Shown one piece after another: positions 56,277-64,000 of a stretch of DNA of 64,000 nt; within the stretch, counting starts at the first letter, position 1, and every line of letters starts with the position of its first letter. The stretch comes from Lujinxingia sediminis (GTDB lineage Bacteria > Myxococcota_A > Bradymonadia > Bradymonadales > Bradymonadaceae), in assembly GCF_004005565.1 (NCBI RefSeq), contig NZ_SADD01000017.1, positions 1 through 64,000 on the forward strand. Direction: 5' to 3'. Position numbers and translations under genes: made by a program. Below the pieces are notes generated by a model. That model did not search any database, had not been told where the DNA came from, and was given only the letters and a program-made list of their open reading frames with translations.

Positions 56277-57518
56277 ATGTTTTTTGATAACCTCGTATCT
56301 CCCCGCCCTACACGACATCGCGCCGAGCACCTGCTCCTGGTCGCTTCGCTCACCGCCTCCGCCCTCCTCACCTTCGCCGGATGCGCGAGCGCCCAGCTTT
56401 CCCCCTCGACCCTGGGTGCCGAACAATCCACCGGAGCTTCGAGCAGCGCCAACAGCGCACGCTCCGGCCCCGGCGTATGCCCGCCCGCCCCGCTCAGCGA
56501 ACTTGGGGGGTGCACACGGATCACCGGCGACCTGATCATCGAGAACATCCGGGAGTCGGCGCTCCCCGACCTCGGGAGCATCGAGCGAGTCGAGGGCAGT
56601 CTCATCGTCCGGCAGAGTTTTTTGCTCAACCACCTCGAGGGACTTCGCAACCTGGAGGCGGTCGGCGCTGACGTGATGCTGGTAGGGCTCCCCGGCCTTG
56701 CCACTCTCGAGGGCTTGAGCAAGCTGCGCGTCATCGGCGGAGAGCTGCACATGGTAGAGGTTGGCGTGGATGCTTGCCGGGTTGCAGCGTTCATTCGCGA
56801 CCAGCGCGAGCGCGGCTACCAGGGCCCCGCCCACATCATGGGCGTCGACCCCTCCCCCGCCTGCCAGGTCGACTTCGAGAGTCCGGAGCTCGCCGGACCC
56901 GCCACAGCCCTCTCGGATGCCGACGCCGAACCGCGGCTTCCCCCCAACCCCTCGCTTCCGCCCATCACCCTGCCCGACTACGGCGAGATCCGCGGCGGAA
57001 ACCACCTTCAGACCATCCACCCCGAGATCGCCCTTCGCGCTCGCCTCTTATACGCGCTCCTTCAGCATGAGGGCATTGAGGTGGTGTTCATCTCCGGCCA
57101 CCGCAGCTGGAGTCCTCCCGGCGGGCGGCGTCTGGCCAGCTGGCATCACGTCGGCATGGCCTTCGACCTCAACCTCACCCACCGCGCCACCATGAGCGAG
57201 GCCAACCGCCACTACGAGGCCGACCGCAACCAGTGGGAGCGCATCGGTGAGTTGGCCGAAGGACTCGGGATCATCTGGGGGGCGCGCTACGACGACATCT
57301 TTCACTTCGAGTGGCACCCCGGCCATCACGCCCGCATGCGGCAGCAAGAGTTCGACGCATTTCGCGAGCTCGCCGGTCAAGACCTGGGCAACTACCGCCA
57401 GGGCTGGTCACTCTACAAAGATGATCTTCAGAACGTCGACGAAACCCCTCCCTGTCTGGGCGGTTGCTATATCCCGCCGGACAAAGGCTTAAGCGAACTT
57501 CTTGAATCGCTGCGCTAG
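56277..57518 (+). CDS. M15-family peptidase lipoprotein with receptor-L-like domain
   Basis: A 413-residue exported protein (signal LLVASLTASALLTFAGC). Residues about 80-180 form leucine-rich strands of the receptor L-domain type (CTRITGDLIIENIRES, LIVRQSFLLNHLEGLRNLEAVGADVMLVGLPGLATLEGL). The C-terminal half is an M15 zinc peptidase: SGHRSW, the metal-binding HHVGMAFDLN (His ... Asp) and FHFEWHPGHH. Family members are D,D- or L,D-carboxypeptidases acting on peptidoglycan, or phage-type endolysins. The pairing with an L-domain suggests a surface enzyme that binds its target. GGAG lies seven bases before the ATG at 56277. Confidence 0.8.
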   Translation: MFFDNLVSPRPTRHRAEHLLLVASLTASALLTFAGCASAQLSPSTLGAEQSTGASSSANSARSGPGVCPPAPLSELGGCTRITGDLIIENIRESALPDLGSIERVEGSLIVRQSFLLNHLEGLRNLEAVGADVMLVGLPGLATLEGLSKLRVIGGELHMVEVGVDACRVAAFIRDQRERGYQGPAHIMGVDPSPACQVDFESPELAGPATALSDADAEPRLPPNPSLPPITLPDYGEIRGGNHLQTIHPEIALRARLLYALLQHEGIEVVFISGHRSWSPPGGRRLASWHHVGMAFDLNLTHRATMSEANRHYEADRNQWERIGELAEGLGIIWGARYDDIFHFEWHPGHHARMRQQEFDAFRELAGQDLGNYRQGWSLYKDDLQNVDETPPCLGGCYIPPDKGLSELLESLR

Positions 57519-57728
57519 ACCTGTTCAGCGGAATTTCAAAACCTGTTCAAAAAAATCCGCACACGTCCTTGCCACCTTCCGTCTCGCTCCTAAGGTTCCC
57601 TGCGAGCTATCGGACACGGTGACTGCGCCGAATGATGCCTGATGCACCCGGCATGCCTGTTCAAAAGGTGGTCACCCCGAGAGCAGCGAACGCAACCTTG
57701 AACTTAACGCGGTTAAAGGAGATGGATT

Positions 57729-58724
57729 ATGAACAAGACTCTGAAACTTCTGGTGCTCTTCGTGCTCGGCGCGTTCATCATCGCTTGTGGCGATGATGAC
57801 GACGATCCCGACACCATCGATGATGTGGGTGTAGAAAACGACGCCGGTGATGACGCCGACGTCGAAGAAGATACCGGCGGCGAAGATGACGCCGGCGAAG
57901 ACACCGACGTCGAAGATGACACGGGTGACAACAACGATCTCAACATCGTTGAAACCGCTCAGGCCAACGAAGACTTTTCCCTCCTTGTGGAAGCAGTGGT
58001 TCGCGCCGGCCTGGATGATGATCTCGCTGCCGAAGGCCCCTTCACTGTCTTTGCGCCGACCAACGCGGCGTTTGAGGCGGCTGACCTCGACTCCGAGGCG
58101 ATTCAGGCGATGGACCCGGTCGACCTGGCCGCCGTGCTCACCTACCACGTGATCGACGGCGAAGTGCTCGCCGCAAATGTCAGCGCCGGCGCAGTGGCCA
58201 CCTTGAACGGTGCCCCGGCCCTCATCGAAGATGCCGACGGGCTGACCTACGCCACCGCCCCTATCAGCGCGACGGACGTCATCGCCACCAACGGCGTGAT
58301 CCACGTGATCGACGAAGTGGTCTTCCCGCCGGAGTTAAACGCCGCTGAGACAGCCACCCAGTCTGGAAACTTCACCGGCCTTCTGGCTGCGGTCGCCGCC
58401 GCTGAGCTCGGCGAGACCGTCGCGACCGGCGGTCCCTTCACCGTGTTTGCCCCGGCTGACCCGGCCTTCGACGGCATTAACCTCGACGACTACTCCACCG
58501 CAGAGCTCGCCGACATTCTGACTTTCCATGTCGTGCCTGGCTACGTCAGCTCCTTCGACCTGGTCAGCGGCAACGTAGCCACGGTCAACGGTGCCGAAGC
58601 CGAAGTCGTGGTCGACGGTGCCACCGTCACCTACGAAGGTGCTGCAGTCACTTCCGTCAACATTCTGTCCAGTAACGCCATCATTCACGTCATCGACAGC
58701 GTGGTGTTGCCGCCCGCAGAGTAA
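57729..58724 (+). CDS. Lipoprotein with two fasciclin (FAS1) domains
   Basis: A 331-residue lipoprotein: lipobox FIIAC, a very acidic Asp-rich linker to about residue 75, and two FAS1 domains. Each has the H1 motif GPFTVFAPTNAAFE / GPFTVFAPADPAFD, the YHVIDGEV / FHVVPGYV segment, and the H2 motif NGVIHVIDEVVFPP / NAIIHVIDSVVLPP. FAS1 domains mediate adhesion to proteins or glycans. AAAGGAG lies six bases before the ATG. The 210 bases upstream contain ACCTGTTCA at 57519 and 57541, and CCTGTTCA again near 57656. Two hairpins follow the gene. Confidence 0.92.
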   Translation: MNKTLKLLVLFVLGAFIIACGDDDDDPDTIDDVGVENDAGDDADVEEDTGGEDDAGEDTDVEDDTGDNNDLNIVETAQANEDFSLLVEAVVRAGLDDDLAAEGPFTVFAPTNAAFEAADLDSEAIQAMDPVDLAAVLTYHVIDGEVLAANVSAGAVATLNGAPALIEDADGLTYATAPISATDVIATNGVIHVIDEVVFPPELNAAETATQSGNFTGLLAAVAAAELGETVATGGPFTVFAPADPAFDGINLDDYSTAELADILTFHVVPGYVSSFDLVSGNVATVNGAEAEVVVDGATVTYEGAAVTSVNILSSNAIIHVIDSVVLPPAE

Positions 58725-58741
58725 GGTCGCGGCGCAGTAGC

Positions 58742-58771
58742 ATACCGGCGAGGCGCCAGCCTCGCCGGTAT
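58742..58771. other. Perfect inverted repeat downstream of the fasciclin gene
   Basis: A 13-base perfect stem (58742-58754 with 58759-58771) around GCCA, with no T-run. It sits just before the true terminator and may protect the mRNA 3' end or be a REP-like palindrome. Confidence 0.5.
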
Positions 58772-58780
58772 GAATGTCCG

Positions 58781-58811
58781 AAGGGCGTGCCAATCTGGCA
58801 CGCCCTTTTTT
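58781..58811 (+). terminator. Rho-independent terminator
   Basis: An 11-base perfect stem (58781-58791 with 58797-58807) around AATCT, followed by a T-run to 58811. It ends the fasciclin lipoprotein transcript. Confidence 0.92.
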
Positions 58812-58947
58812 GATAGGTCAGGATGCGTCCACGTGCTCCCCAGAGGTCCAGACTCCGTCGCGGTCCATGTTCATTGATGACGCGACTTGTCATTCACCAG
58901 AGATTTCGCTATGGCTTCGCGTACTTGCGCATGATTTTCGTCACTTT

Positions 58948-58977
58948 TTGATTGTGGCATATGACTTGCTCTACACT
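58948..58977 (+). promoter_or_regulatory. Candidate promoter of the Ig-like lipoprotein gene
   Basis: TTGATT (58948-58953) and TACACT (58972-58977) with 18 bases between, in a locally AT-rich stretch 65 bases before the start at 59042. Confidence 0.35.
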
Positions 58978-59041
58978 TTCGATCTCTTCAATCGAGATCT
59001 CTCTGACCGCAGGCGCGTCAGATTCACGGATGGATAGCCTC

Positions 59042-60802
59042 ATGATTCGCACCTCTTCCTGGATGCCCTCTCTCGCAGCGCTGATGCTCCTTCTGGGCGC
59101 CGCGGCCTGCGGCGAAAGCAGCGTGCATTATAATACCGGCGACGGCGTCACCCGCGTGGATACCAATCCCGACCGCGACCCGCCGACCAACAACGATGCC
59201 CGCGGCTACATGCTCAGCGCTGTCAGCCAGACCGACCAGGGCACCTACATCGGCGAATCGCTGGAGCTTCAAGTGCGGCTGGCCAGTGATCAGGGCGAGG
59301 TCACGCCGGATGAGGCGATCACCTTCGAGATCATCGCCGAGACCGGGTCCACGCAGACTCGCCTCCAGTCCAACTCCTCGTTTACCAATGCGCAGGGCAT
59401 CGCCACCAACCGCCTGCTCGTCGGCGACGCGCTCGGCACCATCCGCGTGCGCGCCACCCACAGCTGGGCCGACGACCCGGTCGACTTCACCATCAACGTA
59501 GGCACCATCCCCCTCGGAGCGCTGCGCATCGGCGCCTCCTACGACCGCAGCGATGTTGCCCCCCTGAGCTTTGTGCAGCTACGCCTCTGGGACGCCGTCC
59601 AGCAGCCCTGCTCCTCCATCCCCACCTTCACCCCGCCAGCCTCCGCCCACCTGCTTGAAGCCGACCTGGCCGACCTCACCGACACCGCCCTCTTCGAAGG
59701 CCTCAACCCCAACGATCGCTACACGGTGGTCGCCTACGGACGCGGCGCCTTCGACCAGATCATGGCCTTTGGCTGCGCCGACGAGGTCAGCGCCGAGCCC
59801 GACGCCACCACCGACGTGATGGTCGACCTCACGCTCCTCGACCTGATGCCCACCGGCGTCTACGACGTCGAGAGTTATTGGGACTTCCGCGAGGCGATCT
59901 CCAGCACCGGTGCGATTGGGTCGACGCTGGTGAGTGCAATCGAAATCATGAGCGACCCTGGCGATGCATTAGCGGAGGAGGCCGTCGAATGGGCACAGGA
60001 TTGGGTTTGTGAAACCCAAAGCATCGAAGCTTGTGGAGCAGCTCTTCTTGTTGGTAGCGAAGCCAGAAGCCGCCTTCGAAATTTTATCAACGAGCAGCTC
60101 GAACGTATGTCATTTACACAAAATATCATCGCGATCGGGCAAGACCTAAACGACACCATCAGCCAGATGAAGGTTGAGAGCGTCCTGACCATCAGCAACA
60201 AACAAGTTGGCGAGGGCGAGCTGCGCGGGGTGGACGCCTGGCAAGCCATGAACTTCTACTGGCGCCGCAACTGTACCGACACCAGCCCTGCTGACTGCGG
60301 TGAAATTCGCTTCGGGCTGGGTTCCGGCAGCAGCATCGGCGCATTACAGTCGGAGTGGGATGGACGTCTGACCAACTACAATCGCCTTGAGATCGACGCT
60401 CATGAGATGACCGTGCCCTATGGCCTGGTCATTCTTCAGATTCTAAATGAAACGATCATTCCAGGTCTCACTAACGGCAACGCCAATAGCATCTCCGGCG
60501 CTGTCACCTATTGGATCTGTGATAACATTGGCTCCGTAAACATTTGGGGTGTTTCGGTCAATGTAGGTTCATTCTGCTCATCCCTCATCGCTCCGGTCTT
60601 AGGCACCTACATCAATCAATACCTTGCCAACCTGGAGTTCTCCATCAACCTCTTCGTCGAAGGCGAAGGACTGATGTTTGACACCGACTCCGACGGCGTC
60701 ACCGACCTCATCAACGAAGGGCTCTTCCTGGGCGAAGTGCGCCGCGACGACGGTCCGCCCACCGAGATGGAGGCCACCTTCGAGGGTGTCCGACAGCCTT
60801 AA
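59042..60802 (+). CDS. Lipoprotein with Ig-like domain, function unknown
   Basis: A 586-residue lipoprotein (lipobox GAAAC). Residues about 50-150 resemble a bacterial Ig-like (Big-1 type) unit: GESLELQVRLASDQGEVTPDEAITFEI ... GIATNRLLVGDALGTIRVRATH. The rest has no recognised domain; residues 290-360 are helical, and the end has an acidic calcium-like loop DTDSDGVTDLINEG. The stretch at about 59.9-60.2 kb is richer in A/T and in codons rare elsewhere in this window, which may mark a divergent segment. The start at 59042 follows GGATGGATAG; an ATG at 59030 is possible. A terminator follows. Confidence 0.68.
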   Translation: MIRTSSWMPSLAALMLLLGAAACGESSVHYNTGDGVTRVDTNPDRDPPTNNDARGYMLSAVSQTDQGTYIGESLELQVRLASDQGEVTPDEAITFEIIAETGSTQTRLQSNSSFTNAQGIATNRLLVGDALGTIRVRATHSWADDPVDFTINVGTIPLGALRIGASYDRSDVAPLSFVQLRLWDAVQQPCSSIPTFTPPASAHLLEADLADLTDTALFEGLNPNDRYTVVAYGRGAFDQIMAFGCADEVSAEPDATTDVMVDLTLLDLMPTGVYDVESYWDFREAISSTGAIGSTLVSAIEIMSDPGDALAEEAVEWAQDWVCETQSIEACGAALLVGSEARSRLRNFINEQLERMSFTQNIIAIGQDLNDTISQMKVESVLTISNKQVGEGELRGVDAWQAMNFYWRRNCTDTSPADCGEIRFGLGSGSSIGALQSEWDGRLTNYNRLEIDAHEMTVPYGLVILQILNETIIPGLTNGNANSISGAVTYWICDNIGSVNIWGVSVNVGSFCSSLIAPVLGTYINQYLANLEFSINLFVEGEGLMFDTDSDGVTDLINEGLFLGEVRRDDGPPTEMEATFEGVRQP

Positions 60803-60843
60803 GCTCCGATACTCCTCGGTCGGGGACAGTCCCCATCGTTTAG

Positions 60844-60880
60844 AAAAGCTCGCTACCCCATCGGGTAGCGGGCTTTTTTT
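60844..60880 (+). terminator. Rho-independent terminator
   Basis: CGCTACCC (60851-60858) pairs with GGGTAGCG (60863-60870), extended outward by a G-U and A-T/G-C pairs, and followed by seven T residues. It ends the preceding lipoprotein gene. Confidence 0.9.
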
Positions 60881-61025
60881 GTAGCCGACGTGCAAGATTC
60901 ATTCAGGCCAGGTTCCGGGCCAGCGAACGGAGCTGACGCCCTTCTTGCAGGCACTGCCCCTTGCCTTCTCCCCATCGTTCTAAATAGCTTCGCGCCGCCG
61001 CGTGTTACTCAAACCGAACGTCTCA

Positions 61026-61085
61026 GGGTCAACCGAGACGACCGGGGGTCGATTGAAATGACCCGGGGTCACCAAGACCCCCGTT
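61026..61085 (+). repeat. Degenerate 20-bp array E of GGGTC/GACCC half-sites
   Basis: GGGTC begins at 61026, 61046 and 61066, exactly 20 bases apart, with inverted GACCC at 61060 and 61076 (one unit reads TGACC-CG-GGGTCA). It appears to be a decayed relative of the other arrays. The rest of 60881-61166 shows no gene. Confidence 0.5.
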
Positions 61086-61166
61086 GCCTGAGACATCCAA
61101 ACCCCGATGTCGCCCGCATGCGCGCTTATCTTTTTGACACATCCTCGCCACACCATGGAGCCCCCC

Positions 61167-61634
61167 ATGACTCGAAACCTCCCTGTTCATTCTCCCGACC
61201 AGATACCCGGCCGTCGCCCGGAGCAGTTCAGCCAGCGCAGCCGCGTCATCACCTTTACCCTGGCCGTCTTTCTGGGCGTGTTGGGTGTACACCGTTTTTA
61301 CACCGGCAAAGTGCTCACCGGGCTGCTGATGTTTCTCACCGGCGGGGGCTTCGGCCTGTGGTGGGCCGTCGACGTGATGACCATCCTGATGGGCTACTAC
61401 CGCGACGCCGAGGGCCTGCGCCTTGCGCCGCCCACCCGACAGCCCGAGCGACTACCGCATCATCCGGAGCCCACGCGTCGCGCGGTCCCCACCCGCGCTC
61501 CCACCGACGAAGAGATCGCCGAGCGGGAGCTCGACCGGCTCCTCAACGACCCGCTGGCCGATAAGTTCGCCGAGTTGGAAGCCGAGATGGGCCAGGACGC
61601 CACCCTCGACGAGCGCGCGCATCACCGACACTGA
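61167..61634 (+). CDS. TM2-domain protein
   Basis: A 155-residue protein with a TM2 domain: VITFTLAVFLGVLGVHRFYTGKVLTGLLMFLTGGGFGLWWAVDVMTILMG, two membrane helices with the conserved G-x-x-G-x-H-R-F-Y and D-x-x/W-D elements. The C-terminal 70 residues are charged and probably cytoplasmic. TM2 proteins have no settled function. The ATG at 61167 has GGAG six bases upstream and is preferred to the ATG at 61155. The first unit of array D overlaps the stop codon, whose TGA is the first three bases of the TGACC palindrome. Confidence 0.85.
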   Translation: MTRNLPVHSPDQIPGRRPEQFSQRSRVITFTLAVFLGVLGVHRFYTGKVLTGLLMFLTGGGFGLWWAVDVMTILMGYYRDAEGLRLAPPTRQPERLPHHPEPTRRAVPTRAPTDEEIAERELDRLLNDPLADKFAELEAEMGQDATLDERAHHRH

Positions 61635-61938
61635 CCCTCGGTCATATCGAACCGACCCTCGGTCACATCGAACCGACCCTCGGTCATATCGAACTGACCC
61701 TCGGTCACTCTTGCCTGACCCTCGGTCATATCGAACTGACCCTCGGTCACATCGAACCGACCCTCGGTCACATCGAACCGACCCTCGGTCACATCGAATC
61801 GACCCTCGGTCACATCGAACCGACCCTCGGTCACATCGAACCGACCCTCGGTCACATCGAACAGACCCTCGGTCACTCTTGCCTGACCCTCGGTCATATC
61901 GAACTGACCCTCGGTCACTCAGCCCTGACCCTCGGTCA
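61633..61938 (+). repeat. Array D: 15 tandem 21-bp units
   Basis: The invariant 12-mer GACCCTCGGTCA starts at 61633 and every 21 bases to 61927. The nine-base tails are of three kinds: (C/T)ATCGAAC(C/T) in most units (9 of them with CATCGAA- or TATCGAA- plus minor changes), CTCTTGCCT twice, and CTCAGCCCT once. It fills the gap between the TM2 gene and the DegP-type gene; no other gene is present to 62045. Confidence 0.97.
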
Positions 61939-62045
61939 CTCAGAATCTTCTTCGCCAAAATGCCAGAAGCCCACCGCGCGCATCGCGGTGGGCTTCTGGC
62001 ATTTCGACAGGCGACCCATCGATTTCGTCGAGCCGTCCTCGACGT

Positions 62046-63569
62046 TTAGTTCGCAGGCAGCGTCATAAAGATCGTAGCGCCCTGGCGGTAAAGCAGCACC
62101 AGCACCTGCCCGCGCGAGGCCTGCCAGCGCTGTGAGACATCGGCCGGCGAGGAGACCGGACGTCGGTTGACTTCCAGAATCACATCCCCGGGTCGAAGGC
62201 GCAGACGCGCAGCTTCACTCCCCGGCGCAACATCGGTCACGGCCACCCCCTGGCGCAGCGCCGGGGGCACGCGCAGCTGCGCGCGCAGCTCATCATTGAG
62301 GGCCTGCAGGCTCAGACCGTCGACTGGCGAGGGAGCAAAGCCGGGAGTTCCCCCGGGGCCGCTGGCCACACCGGCCGCATCTTCCTGTGCGCCCAGCTGC
62401 AGGTGCCCTTTCATCGCCTGCCCCTCACGCAGGTACGCGATCTCCACCTCGGTGCCCGGCTGGGCCATCCCCACCCGGTTCTTCAGCTCTCCGGGAGACG
62501 TGACGCTGCGCCCGGCGATGCTTGTAATCAGGTCGCCGCGCTGCAGGCCGGTGCGCGCCGCCGGGCTCTCGGGCTGCACATCGGAGACGACCACGCCGCG
62601 CGCGCTCTCCGGAAGCTCCAGGGCGCTGGCAAGCTGCGGGGTCAGCTCCTGAATCATCACCCCGAGCCAGCCCCGGCTGACCTTCCCGGTCTCCACCAGA
62701 CTCTCCATGATGCCGCGGGCCATCTTCGAGGGAATCGCAAAGCCGACCCCCTGGTAGCCGCCACTCTTGGAGAGAATCGCCGTGTTGATGCCCACAAGCT
62801 CCCCGCGCAGATTAACAAGCGCCCCGCCGGAGTTGCCCGGGTTGATCGCCGCGTCGGTCTGAATGAAGTCCTCGTAATCAACAATCCCCATATTGCCCCG
62901 GCCTTTCGCCGACACAATGCCCAGCGTCACCGTGCTGGAGAGACCGAAGGGATTGCCGATGGCCACCACCGATTCGGCCAGGCGCAGCGCGTCGGAGTCG
63001 CCAAATGCAATGGCTTTTAAATCATCGGGAGCCTCCATAAAGCGCAGCACCGCGATGTCGCTCTGCGGGTCGGTGCCCACCACCTCGGCCTCGAACTCCC
63101 GGCCATCGTCGAGGGTGAGACGAATGGTGTCGGCTCCTTCAATGACGTGGTTGTTGGTGAGCACGATGCCCTCAGCGTCAACAATCACGCCACTTCCCAG
63201 CCCTTCCTGCACGCGCTCCTGAGGTTGCTGCGGCACGCCCCGCGGCCCGAAGAAGGGATGGCCGCCAAAGGGAGAACGCCCGAATGGTGAGGCCATCTGC
63301 CGCACGCTTCGCTCGGTATTGATGCCTACCACCGAGGGCATCACCTTCTCGACCACATCGGGAAGCTCCAGGCGCATGGCCATCTCGGCGCTGCTCACCT
63401 GCAGGTCCCGGCCAGTCGGGCCTGCCGCCTCATCGGGATGGGGCGACATCGCCACCCTGACCTCTTCCGCTGTCGGCGCGCTGACCTCGGGGTCGGGGCT
63501 CGTCTCCGGTTGAAAACAGGCCACGCCGGTGGCCGCCAGCATCGCGATCATCCATGGTGCTTTTCGCAT
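62046..63569 (-). CDS. DegP/HtrA-type periplasmic serine protease (lipoprotein)
   Basis: A 507-residue protein with a lipoprotein-type signal (GVAC). The trypsin-like domain has the catalytic triad in TNNHVIEGA (His), SDIAVLRF (Asp) and NPGNSGGALV (Ser). Two PDZ domains follow (about 300-395: GWLGVMIQELTPQLA ... GLQRGDLITSIAGRSV; about 420-507: VAPGSEAARLRLRPGDVILEVNRRPV). It degrades or refolds misfolded envelope proteins. GGAGGA lies seven bases before the ATG at 63569; the frame is open 200 bases further upstream without support. It is divergent from the gene at 63841. Confidence 0.94.
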   Translation of the reverse strand: MRKAPWMIAMLAATGVACFQPETSPDPEVSAPTAEEVRVAMSPHPDEAAGPTGRDLQVSSAEMAMRLELPDVVEKVMPSVVGINTERSVRQMASPFGRSPFGGHPFFGPRGVPQQPQERVQEGLGSGVIVDAEGIVLTNNHVIEGADTIRLTLDDGREFEAEVVGTDPQSDIAVLRFMEAPDDLKAIAFGDSDALRLAESVVAIGNPFGLSSTVTLGIVSAKGRGNMGIVDYEDFIQTDAAINPGNSGGALVNLRGELVGINTAILSKSGGYQGVGFAIPSKMARGIMESLVETGKVSRGWLGVMIQELTPQLASALELPESARGVVVSDVQPESPAARTGLQRGDLITSIAGRSVTSPGELKNRVGMAQPGTEVEIAYLREGQAMKGHLQLGAQEDAAGVASGPGGTPGFAPSPVDGLSLQALNDELRAQLRVPPALRQGVAVTDVAPGSEAARLRLRPGDVILEVNRRPVSSPADVSQRWQASRGQVLVLLYRQGATIFMTLPAN

Positions 63570-63772
63570 GGGGTCTTCCTCCCGTCTCAACACAGGGTTC
63601 ATCATCATCTCGGCCATCCACCGCGCAGGCGTCGGCCATGGCGGGGATTCAACGCGACGGAAATTTAAAATCATTCCCTCCCCCCGGCATCCCTTTTTCG
63701 TCGGGGCCAGGGCGCGCAATCTCACATCAGGCTCGATCCGGCCCCATCGGCCCGAGGGCTCGCGAAGCCACA

Positions 63773-63801
63773 TTGGCGAGCCGGCCCGGCTGCGTTATAA
63801 C
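63773..63801 (+). promoter_or_regulatory. Candidate promoter of the terminal lipoprotein gene
   Basis: TTGGCG (63773-63778) and TATAAC (63796-63801) with 17 bases between, 39 bases before the start at 63841. It lies in the divergent region shared with the DegP-type gene. Confidence 0.5.
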
Positions 63802-63840
63802 ACCCCCAAGAACCTCACCGCTTTCCCAACGACGTAGCCC

Positions 63841-64000
63841 ATGACGCACCGCACTCGCCGCCCGCTTCACCGCACCCTGGCACTGGCCATGCTGCTCGCT
63901 GCGCTTGTCGTCACCGCCGGCTGCGAGCGGGTCGGCGACTGGGTTGATGGCGAGTGCGTCGAGGGCCAGCTCGACCGACCTCGCTTCTGCGATCGCGACG
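63841..64000 (+). CDS. Lipoprotein, partial at the window edge
   Basis: The first 53 codons of a gene that continues past the window. The product has basic residues, a hydrophobic core (LALAMLLAALVV) and lipobox TAGC, then a Cys-containing mature part (GECVEGQ, RFCDRD). No family can be assigned from this fragment. A good promoter precedes it, which supports it as a real gene. Confidence 0.75.
   Translation, partial: MTHRTRRPLHRTLALAMLLAALVVTAGCERVGDWVDGECVEGQLDRPRFCDRD

Noticed and set aside
61622-61918. Repeat protein (VTEGRFD)n encoded by array D
   Set aside because: All frames stay open because the 21-bp unit has no stop codon; there is no ribosome-binding site, signal or non-repeat domain to support a gene.
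61633-61938. CRISPR array
   Set aside because: Repeat cores are 12 bp and the intervening 9 bp tails are mostly identical, so there are no unique spacers; no cas genes are nearby.

Overview
The window is high-GC DNA from a Gram-negative bacterium, most likely a member of the Myxococcota-related lineages, with Bradymonadales the best guess. This rests on gene content and not on a marker gene: many long acidic lipoproteins, a MopE-type metal-binding motif, a MYXO-CTERM-like C-terminus, a Ser/Thr kinase, mevalonate-pathway kinases, EP-rich linkers and OmpA-type outer-membrane proteins. No rRNA or tRNA gene was seen. Nearly the whole window codes on one strand or the other, and most genes sit singly or in pairs.

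Layout. 0.2-3.2 kb: mtnP, a small zinc-finger protein, a rubredoxin-like protein and rarA. 3.3-8.2 kb (minus strand): an EGF-repeat lipoprotein ending in a GON-like domain, an OmpA-family porin-like protein and a small envelope protein. 8.4-20.1 kb: two membrane-bound sulfatase/phosphoglycerol-transferase-like enzymes, two GT-C-type membrane glycosyltransferases and, between them, a radical SAM/SPASM gene flanked by two paralogous zinc-ribbon lipoprotein-like genes that share a WDAP-x8-YGAP motif. 20-33 kb: a PQQ-propeller lipoprotein, nth with a Tic20-like membrane protein, fumC-aat, a macro-domain protein with mevalonate kinase and diphosphomevalonate decarboxylase, a ClpB-like disaggregase and a pseudokinase. 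32.7-41.1 kb: a propeller-like surface protein, a Ser/Thr kinase and two tandem BPI/LBP-like (TULIP) lipoproteins. 41.2-51.4 kb: a CAP-domain lipoprotein, upp-GNAT-nitrilase, an SDR, a lipoprotein, a FAM20/four-jointed-like kinase and a PAS histidine kinase. 51.6-64 kb: a DUF3293/BREX-type ATPase fusion, an alpha/beta hydrolase, a RAYT-type HUH transposase, an M15 peptidase, a two-domain fasciclin lipoprotein, an Ig-like lipoprotein, a TM2 protein, a DegP-type protease and the start of another lipoprotein.

Two parts look genuinely unusual. The first is a dispersed family of 20-21 bp periodic arrays built on the near-palindrome TGACC-CTC-GGTCA. It occurs at four to five loci within 10 kb (52.5-62 kb): in inverted orientation on both sides of the RAYT transposase, against the TM2 stop codon, and in frame inside the ATPase fusion gene. 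This is the arrangement expected of a REP/RAYT system, but with tandem short palindromes. The second is the radical SAM cassette at 13.3-15.8 kb, in which the maturase start codon overlaps the end of a candidate substrate gene and a second paralogous candidate lies just downstream. Other points worth attention are the GON domain, tandem bacterial BPI-like proteins, the FAM20-like kinase, a five-unit 43-bp tandem repeat at 22.1-22.3 kb, a 31-bp palindrome in the leader of the OmpA-family gene, and a 32-nt element shared by the leaders of two lipoprotein genes.
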